DNA of 64,000 bases from Tomocerus qinae. Lineage: Eukaryota; Arthropoda; Collembola; Entomobryomorpha; Tomoceridae. The stretch covers positions 98,952,001-99,016,000 of the forward strand of contig CM034546.1 of NCBI GenBank assembly GCA_020055645.1. The letters are read 5' to 3'. Below, in pieces: positions 55,163 to 64,000 of the stretch. Numbering within the stretch: position 1 is the stretch's first letter; each line of letters opens with the position of its first letter. The translations under genes and the position numbers were made by a program. The notes under the pieces were generated by a model, which ran no database searches, was not told the origin of the DNA, and saw only the letters and a program-made list of their open reading frames with translations.

Positions 55163-58100
55163 AGCGAAGTGTTGCGGTGTGTGTTTCTGTTGTGTGTGGC
55201 TCGACTGTTGTGTGCGGGCTGTATTCATTTTTATCTTTTTTGTCTGGCTTTGACTTGGCTACAGTTTGAGTTGTACTTATTAGAAAGAAAGTCTAGTTGA
55301 AGTAATCTAATTGTGATACGATAGGAATTGTAGTTAGTATACTCGTATTCCTTCGAATTTCATTATGTGTAAGATTGAGTCGTTGTGGCACCGCCTGCTT
55401 CCTTTGTAGATTAAATACGAGCATGGTAAACCGGGTAGGTAGATATTGTTTGGTTGTTAGTAGTTGTAATCTTGGAAAGGAAGACAAGATAGATAGACGA
55501 GTGGGGGATAGATGTGAGAAGTTTACTTGAGTTTTGCAGTTTACGGTGTTGTATGTGTATGTTGTTGTCTTGGGCTTTTGCGTCATTTTGGCAGACAAGA
55601 CAAGACAGATGAACATTAGGTATTCCATGTGGGATTATTATAGGGATAGGAGTGGACAGGTGGTAATTGAAGTGCTCGCAATGCAATGAGAAATTTTTTC
55701 CTTTTCCTTCCACTTGTTTCTGTGGTTCTTCTCTTTCCCTATGATAATGATACTGTGTGTCTTGTAGTCTGTTGATTAGAAGTTGAGCTGATGCTCAACC
55801 ACAGCATAGAATAAATACGTTGCCTTATTGCGTTGGGCTCCATTAGATACTTGACCTAAGTGAAACTAAGGTGAGTCAGTTGACTTGTATGAAATTGTAT
55901 CTACTAAAGAGATAGCCAAGGATGGAAATATTATATTATCGGAGTAACTGGACGAAAAGGAAGCTCAGTCAGGCTAGTTTGTTTTTGGCTGATTCAGTCA
56001 CCCTCGGGCACTTTCCTATCAGTTTGCATAGAGTGAATAAGTAACTAGTCAATAGTGTGTTGGAGCATCTGTGGGTATAGTAGATAGTGTTTGTATAGGA
56101 GGAGAGTCAACTGGACGTATAGTTGCATTGTGTGGTAGTCTTTTGGAATGAAGAATGCTCAAAGTTGATTACTACCGAGTGGAGGGATGGAATAGTTATG
56201 GTAATAGTAGAGTAGGATGAGAGTGACTTGACTGGAGTTAACTTGGCTTGGTTTCACTACTTACCTCACCTTATTTTGTATAGGAGATATAAGATCCTTC
56301 GTGTCGAGTTTTATTTACTTAAAGTCTTCTATTTAGATGATTATTACAGGTTTGCATTGAAAGTTGGGTTCGGTTCTCGTTGTATGTCGTGTCTTGTCGG
56401 TTTGTTAGTTTTTCAAGGAGTAGGGAAGCAATTGGTTAGGAGTTTCAAGGTGTGAGGGAAAGAGATCCGAACACGTAATAGACAGAGTAATGCGAGAAAA
56501 GGGAATTTCGAAACAAAAGGCTCCTTTTGCCCTTTTTCTCTATAGACTCGTTCGGATGGCATTCGGCTCGGCTGGTGTGGCGACGAATTTCTAAAAAACT
56601 TCTCTGCACTAACAACTAAGCCACAGGGCTCTTTACCTTTGTTTCTCCATTTGTTAGTTTGCGTGATTCAGGAAGAAGATCTAAGAGATTTGAGTCTCCT
56701 TTTTGTGTGTGCATAAAATTCCCTTGTTACCTAACGTAACAAATAAGACAGAGTAGTCAGTGCCTAAGTATAAGGTGTGTACATTAACTACATGGTTGAT
56801 TGGACTTGACTACTACTTGAGAGTCTTACATCATATCACTTCAGTGCCTACTTGTCTTGAGGTAGAAAGGCAAATAGGAAATTCGGTGTGGCAGAGTCGT
56901 AAGCAGAATGTGATTGTGCTAATCAGGTTCTTTGTTCGTGTGTAGCCAATCGTAGATGAGGTGTGGAGATGATTATGATTGAATTCGATCAAATGGGATA
57001 TGAGGAAGCTCCCGAAGCATCAAATGTGGCATTATATCGTTAGGATTACGAGCAGTTGTTGTTCAACTGCTATTAGTAGTTGCCTCGTAGCTACCGATGC
57101 CGTCTCTCTACTTATTTAGCTAGTTAGTTACTGCACATTACAAACTGGTGCTGGACAACACGGTCAGAAAAAATTAGGAGAGCAGTTGAGGGAGACCACC
57201 CTGGTGGAGTCGAGTCTCAGATGCGATGGGATGTGACTGCGATGGTGTAACGCTAAGGATTCCAAATTGAAGTCTCTTGTCACGCAACACAATCTTGTCT
57301 CAGTTGACTTCAAGAATTGCATTTAATCTTATAAGGTTGATATGCGTGGTTTTATAGATGAATTTAGAATCTGTGTATAGGCGAGTAAGATGTATCTTTA
57401 CTTTGTGAGCTGTGGACACTAATCACAAGTGAAATGGCATGCCTTGATTTGCATTTATTTGTTATCATTTCCAAGCCTTGAATCCCATTAAACTACATTA
57501 CAATGTAATGCACTTACTTTGACTTCAATTAATTGTAGACTTGGCTTGTATGGTAACCCAATGAGCCTCGTTTGGCATCAAATGGCAAATGAAACATTCT
57601 TAAATGTACTGATAAATTACAGATACTGCTACATATATAGGACAGGTACTTGGGAGTTCTAATATTATATGCAATTATAAAACCAGCCCTCAATACTGAG
57701 CCTATGTACTAAATTGCACCATCTAACAATGGCAAGTATGTGGATGCAGAATGTAAATGCAGAAAGTTGACATTGTCAACGAGTTTCTTTATGTCAATGT
57801 TAACGGACTTGAACAAGCATTTAAAAGTTCCTTGACAGTGTAATGTTTATTATTATTATGGTGGTACCAGTCAGCGGGCAATAGAATTGCGACAGGAATG
57901 TCAAAGAGAATGGGAAAATTCCTTGAAAAAATACACTTTTATTCAAAGTACTGGACACTTTGGAATGAAACTTGACAAATCTGTCCAGGAATTGTGTGGC
58001 CTATCCAATCTGTGGGATTTTGAGTAGTTCTTCAATTAATTCTGTTTTTTACCCACGAACAATTGTTAGTTTACACAGTAATATTAATGTAAACTGCTGG

Positions 58101-61100
58101 AAAGAAGTCTGACCAACTTGTTTACCTGCCATTATATAGCATTATCAAGTGGAAGCGATAATGAGAATGGAATTACACAGCTCTGAGTGAGCAAATGCGT
58201 TTTTATGATGATTTGACGTGGGAGCTAATGATATTACTCCTCACCGGTTCATGATAACGCGGATACTAATGAGCAAATATTATATACGAATATTTGTGAT
58301 TTTTTTGGGTCTTTACAATGTAAGATAGGTTGAAGAATCCAAATATTCATGTCGTTGTTAACAATATGTGATTATTCACTAACTTACACAAGCATTAGTT
58401 AAGAAGAAGGGAAGAAAAGTGGACAGCTTGATTAGAATGATAAATCGTTGCATGTGATAAACTGTAGGATGATGAATACCAAACGATAAATTAGTGTCAT
58501 GAAGGGTTGAGTTGAGCTGTGTAGAAGTGGAATTTAAAATATTTCCCTCGAATCTCTTTTTCAAAGGGAAATCAAATCAGGAGAGATGAGAGAAGGCAGT
58601 TTTCATTTACTCGATTGCATCATTTCAACTATAATCTAATTGCTATAAGCTACTGGACGTACTAAATATATAATGATAAGTATAATCCCATTGTATACTG
58701 TTAAGTAGGTAGATACCATAGTATTATGGATGGTAATGTGTATTTTAGTCAATCATTTTCATCTGGACATTGGAAACACAACAAAAGGGTCAAAGGGTTT
58801 CTGCAGTGCACTGCACGCTTTGTTTTAATTACACTAGAAAATTGATTTCACTTAAATAGAAAACAAAGGATTGGTTCAAAGTATGGCATACTGCTGTAGG
58901 TATAATGACTGCATCGTCGTGTGTGGAGTGACCGGAGAATCTATTGCACAATAAACAAGGGAAAATTCTGCAGTTGATGTATTCTGGCGCAAGTATGACT
59001 TTCCTTTAGCTGTTCAATTAGTTGGATTTAAATTTCCTTTGATGAGTGGAAATGTGCATTTTAGTATGTAATAGCCATGTTCAGAGTTGAGGCCAAACTT
59101 ATGTTAGCCAATCTGCCATGCCATCCCCAGTCTTGAAACAGGGACTTTCCAATTTACCTATAGTAGAGATAATGGGATGCGAAATCCTTTGAAGTGACCA
59201 AAGCAAGACAACTTGGGTTTGGCCTGTGGCAACGGACGCTCTGCAATAGTGAACTAATCGTATCACATGAGAAGAGAGAATCTGAATGGGATAAGCGTGC
59301 AGTCAACCATTATTACCTTGAATGATGAACAGAAGCTGGCTGCATTGGTTTTTGAAATGCATCAACAGTGTGTATAGGTATATCTATTTTCAATTTAGTT
59401 ATTAGTCGGAGATGGGAGAGAGGTCAACTAAAAGGAAAGCTTTTAGGGCATATGATTCTGGTCTGATCAATCCGTTGCATGACAATAGGAGCAAGTTCCT
59501 CGTAAAATTACATACAGATGTGTAGGTAATGAATGGGCAAGTCATTTCTCGCGAGCATATACTAAATACATGCAGATACCAAGAGTATGTAGTAGAACAA
59601 CTGTCTTGTCTAGCTACTATATAATATTGCGAAAGGTTGATTTGACTCTTGTTTATGGAATGGTATAAATATTACATCCAGTTGGCTTGATTTGACTGAA
59701 TTGAAGTGAGCCGCCTGACTCTACCAAAAGGGCAATTTTAATATCAAACCAGTAAGTATATGAAAACAGACCTGGCTAATAGTTGTTGGACTCTGTTATC
59801 ATTACTCCCTAGTCTAGTTCTAGATCTAATGCGTTCATTTATATAAGTAGAAGCTGATTAAGCCATAGTAATCAGGAAATTGAGCGGCAAATGAGGAGGT
59901 AGGTACTTACTAATACGGCAGGCGATATACTAAAAGAACAGAAGCAGGCGGCTATTTGTTTCGGCTTCTTCTTGTCTAATGGTCGGTTACGTTTCTACCA
60001 TTACCAACAGATCTTGCATTCAAATATGTCTACACACATAATGTATAAACTGCTTTACATTACATTACTACTCATACTGAGTGACTGTCTTTATATACAT
60101 TTGTTTTTATATCTGCATATCTATTGACTCGATATTTTATAACTACTAATAGATATAATGGCTTATGTTTGTTGAGTAGCGTGAACTTTCATGCATGCAT
60201 GTATTTATGTAGAAACGCGTAGTGGAGTAAATGTAAGTATGGGGAAGCGAAGCTAATATGCGGAGGAAAGGCAAAGGCAATCATTATCTATTATTATAAA
60301 ATCACATAATACACAATGCATGCAGAACTAGAGTTGCTACCCTAGAAATGGCAGTGTCTAGTACAAAGTACAAGTACTACAGTATATACTTATACCAGGG
60401 ATTACTATATACTGTTTAAACAGCTCTGGAATTGGGTAGGTTGATGTAGCTACCTCATTATTAGCCACAATAATATAAGTAGTACCTATCATCTATTTAC
60501 TACGTGGCAGTGGCACATGTTTCAGATTCCTTCTTGTAGTTTTGATTGTTTTTATGCATATTGCCAATCTGCTCTCAATAAATATCAGTTTGCATTTTCA
60601 CATTACGAGGAAATTACCGTCATTAAAACCTGAATTTAAATATGGGCCTTTGCACGGACAATGTGTGTACATTGCACTTTTTTTCCTCAATGATCTTCTG
60701 TACTTGGGAAATATTTGTATTGGATCTCCCTTTAGTACCTTTTCATGATGGTAAGAGGGTCGTGTATTTAAGAGAAAAAGCATCCGTATTATCAGGCAGT
60801 ATGATGTTTTGACGGGTTAATAACATGTGTGAATGCAAACAGATTGAGACAGTTAATGGTAGAAATGGTGTAATGGCGTATCTGGCCAACTATCAAGTAG
60901 CCATGTATACTGTGTACACAATAGCCAATAACATTTTTGTTTACATATTGAAATTCCTATTGTTTGGCATTCTCCACTTCGACTTGTTGTGAACTCTCTG
61001 TTGATCATTATTAGCATATAACGATGCACAGGCAGTTGAGATTTGTTGATTGAAGCATTTGTTGACGGCAATGCACGTACAGCAATACAAATATAATTGA

Positions 61101-64000
61101 CACCATCATCGTAAGCAAATCTCAATTACTTTGTATTGACCTGCACATTTACCTGTGATTTCCTAAGGTAATTTGTTGGCTGTGTCGATTGGAAAAATTG
61201 TATTTAATAAACTAGATTGTTGATTTATTCTTCATATGTATTGGAGAAAGCCTGATTGACTTGTTAATATTTTCATTTTGTTTTGATTGCATGAAGCAAT
61301 TTGTTCCTTGTGTCTGTTAATAAGGTCTGAATTGATTTCTAATTATAAATCATTATAACATGATTTAAACAGTCCTTATAGATTTAACTTTTGATTCCGT
61401 AAATTAAGCATATCTAAAATTGTAGGTGTTTATTTTGGAAGGTATCTTAGATTATGTATTTCTACTTACAATTACTGAACTAATGCATATCTGTGAAACA
61501 GTTTAGAAATAAATTATAATGAAAGTTGGACAATTTGGTGCTTTGTGTGCTTTTGATTACAGAGTTTGGACAAATATTGAGGTTGATACTGCTACTGTCA
61601 AAAATGTTTAGGGAAATTGTTAACTATAGGGGTAAATAGAAAAACTGCCGCTTATTAATCGTGTAATTTGTAAACCCGCCTTGTAATCAGTATTGAAAAA
61701 GCAATTAGAGGGGCTATTATTCTAGTGCATTTAAACAGAATGGAATTGGTGCAATAAGAAAAAGTAAAAGTTGTGAGCATATTATCTAGACGTGTAGAGT
61801 AAATATTTGGAATTGACAAATGCGACAATAGGGAATGGGGGAGTAGTTGTAGGTAGTTGTAGTAGTAGGCCTAATTATGTAAGAAGATCGTTGGTGGCGG
61901 TTTGGCTGGTGGGGTAGGCCAGTGCAGAACAGTAGTGTAAATGCAGAGGCATTTAGGTGTATTTATTTGGTGAGTGGTGTGTAGAGGACAGGTAAACGGA
62001 GAGAATAGATAGACTGACAGAGAGTGCGGTGGAAATGGGAAGATTGAGTTGGCGTGGCATGCAAAACAAACGGCGGCTTGAAGTGCGCAAAGAAAGGGGT
62101 GTGTGTGACTCTGGCATCAAATCATCATCGTAAATGTGTTTCAAAAGTCTCTGAGTGATTTAGCATGGGTGAGGTATAATCTTCATTGAGGATCTTTGTA
62201 TTTACAACACATTCGGTCGGGCTGACTTCACTTGACTGTGCTGGCTGACGCTGACTGACAATGAGACTTGTCTTGTCTTAATGTGCTTACTTAGCAATGT
62301 ATATGCAGGATATAAGTTACTCACTTACTTATTTACTATTATCTCTGTAATGTATCCATTTAGTTAGATCTATGTAGTAAATAGTGGTAGTAGTAGAAGA
62401 TATAGAATATCTTGTCTCTACTAGTGAATAGTTATGTACTTAAGTTGAATAATATAATGTAATGTATTTCTTTTATATTCTGTGACTCTCTTTGAGCTGC
62501 CGGTGGCCAGTCAGTTGCTTTGGTTGTTTTGTAGTTGATTTGATGGCTCAACAGAGCAGAGAGATAGAAGAGCACAACTTGGCGGTGCTTGAGGTTGAGC
62601 TGAAGGTGCGATCTTTTTAGTTAGCGCTATGCCGCATAGCAATCATTTCCTTTTGCCATGCTATGATCTCAAGTCGAGTTAGATGAGAACATCATTTCAC
62701 TCATCTCATCTTAACTAGCGTCTTGTTATATATTACTTACCATTGTGTAGACTAATGTCCATGTGTACATGCATATAATGATATAACTACTTGAATCCTC
62801 CATTGTTATACCCAGTTGTTCTGTTGTTCCTATTTTATGTGTAATACACAATTTATTATTATTTGTGTGTATGCACAACTATATACTACGTACTAGAGTA
62901 TATAATATTTATTTACATGTGTATGTACACTTTCAATAGTCAAGTTAAATCTCTACTCAGCTCATTGGGTTTGGTTTACTTTGCCAAGGCTTTCCAACAG
63001 ATTATTACATGGTGGATGATGAAAAAAGACCCGCTTTGTTTTTACACATGCTTTCCAATTGGGTTTTGACAAGGGCTTAACAAGCCGCATTTAACAGGTA
63101 AATAATAAGAAGAGACACTGCCGCAATTACCCTAACCTGACTCACTTTATCTTCCTTACATGCCACTTATCTGAAGATTGCCTCTCTTACCTCCCAGCTC
63201 GAGGACGTAGACTACCTCACCAACTACAAATTTACATGTATGCAAAAGACGGAAAAAATTATAGGGCACAGCAATCTTCACCAGAATTGGTTTGTTTAAG
63301 TAAACGAGCTTCTTGTTTTACTCTCCTTCGTTGATAATATTATTTCCTCTATCATCAGATAAAAAGACTGCGGAGATTTGTGCTAGAGACCACCATGATC
63401 CTTCCAGAAATCTTACCCATTAAATTCAAAATGTATACTTGATACAAATAAATAATAGTAAATAGACCTATTTAGTTCTGATGCGATGTACAAGGATGAG
63501 ACATGTTATATGTGCAAAGCTTAGTAATTGACTTATTACAAATCGTATTGAAAGGAAGGATTAATTCTATGAAATAGGGGTGATTCAGTCTCTATTCATT
63601 ATCCTTTACTTTTAGGTACGTATTTATGCAAAAGAATTATACAAAGTTAGGGCAGGGCTGTACTTGCATTTTATAATGGCAGTTTAGACATTAGGCGGAT
63701 ATCACTTTACAGCTGAATGCGAGAAACCAAGAAAATGCACCCAAAATTTAGAAGGGAGAAGGAAATCTGACAGCGATAGCTTAGAGAATGGCGTAGGAAA
63801 GGCAGATTGATTGACGTAAATCTTCATTTGATATAAATTAAAAGAACTTGGAGCTCAGAATAGTTTGTCAGCTTCATTAATCGATATTTTCAGTAAGGTA
63901 CTTAGGCTTAAGTTTGGTTACTTCGTTGAAATCGTACAAACCCATGGAAATTTTATTGAATGGGCGTATTATTGATGACCTCTCAACGGGACAATATTTT
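55163..64000. other. Gene-free stretch right of the transposon
   Basis: No supported gene. The composition returns to that of the left flank, with strongly G- and T-rich stretches on the + strand at about 55170-55560 and 56040-56250. ACTTGACT-type motifs occur at 56225, 56807 and 62231. Small structures: a nested hairpin at 56494-56540, the inverted words TTGAAGTC/GACTTCAA at 57267-57274 and 57306-57313, CATTACAATGTAATG near 57491-57505, GTTGACATTGTCAAC near 57767-57781, and a CATG run at 60190-60201. Open frames are at most about 90 codons and unrecognised. Confidence 0.6.
56494..56540. repeat. Nested imperfect hairpin
   Basis: The outer arms GAGAAAAGGG and CCCTTTTTCTC pair with one bulged T. 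The inner arms CAAAAGG and CCTTTTG pair across a CT loop, and a 10-nt bulge on the left separates the two stems. It is a compact structure without gene context. It lacks the long continuous stem of a microRNA precursor. Confidence 0.45.

Noticed and set aside
50840..55175. 8-11-bp target duplication expected for a typical MULE around the element
   Set aside because: The flanks do not match beyond TTAA, so a classical MULE insertion is not supported and the TTAA assignment was kept.
56494..56540. Nested hairpin as a microRNA precursor or terminator
   Set aside because: The stem is broken by a 10-nt bulge, is too short for a typical precursor, and no gene ends nearby.

Overview
This window looks like nuclear DNA from an animal, most likely an invertebrate. 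It is A+T-rich (about 36% G+C by eye) and almost free of long reading frames. The only recognisable genes carry short spliceosomal introns (81-114 nt) with GT donors, several of them GTAAGT, and CAG/TAG acceptors. No rRNA, tRNA, operon, CRISPR array or bacterial feature was seen. The exact group cannot be fixed from sequence alone; an arthropod is my guess, because the one protein family I recognise is abundant there as far as I recall.

Layout. Positions 1-50848 and 55163-64000 are a gene desert: unique-looking intergenic or intronic DNA with frequent TAG, GTAGG/CCTAC and ACTTGACT-type short motifs, few microsatellites, several short hairpins, one foldback MITE (41127-41461), one G+C-rich patch that might be a small exon (42037-42139) and one unusually long but unrecognised open frame (30449-30979).

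The landmark is a 4.3-kb DNA transposon at 50849-55162. It has near-perfect 24-bp inverted ends (22/24, counting the TTAA) and a TTAA at each border. Inside are two convergent genes. On the + strand, a leader of three tandemly repeated exon-intron modules (51441-52149) leads into a decayed transposase of the Mutator-like DDE type (52150-53061). On the - strand is a spliced DEDDh 3'-5' exonuclease-like gene of the REXO4/ISG20 type (53433-54949). The TTAA target plus this transposase type points to the Kolobok superfamily, by inference. Both genes are broken (frameshifts, in-frame stops), and the transposase is cut off after the second catalytic aspartate, so this copy is dead. The cargo exonuclease, with all four introns in phase 0, is the most interesting item in the window: intact relatives elsewhere would show whether a TTAA transposon lineage carries its own exonuclease.
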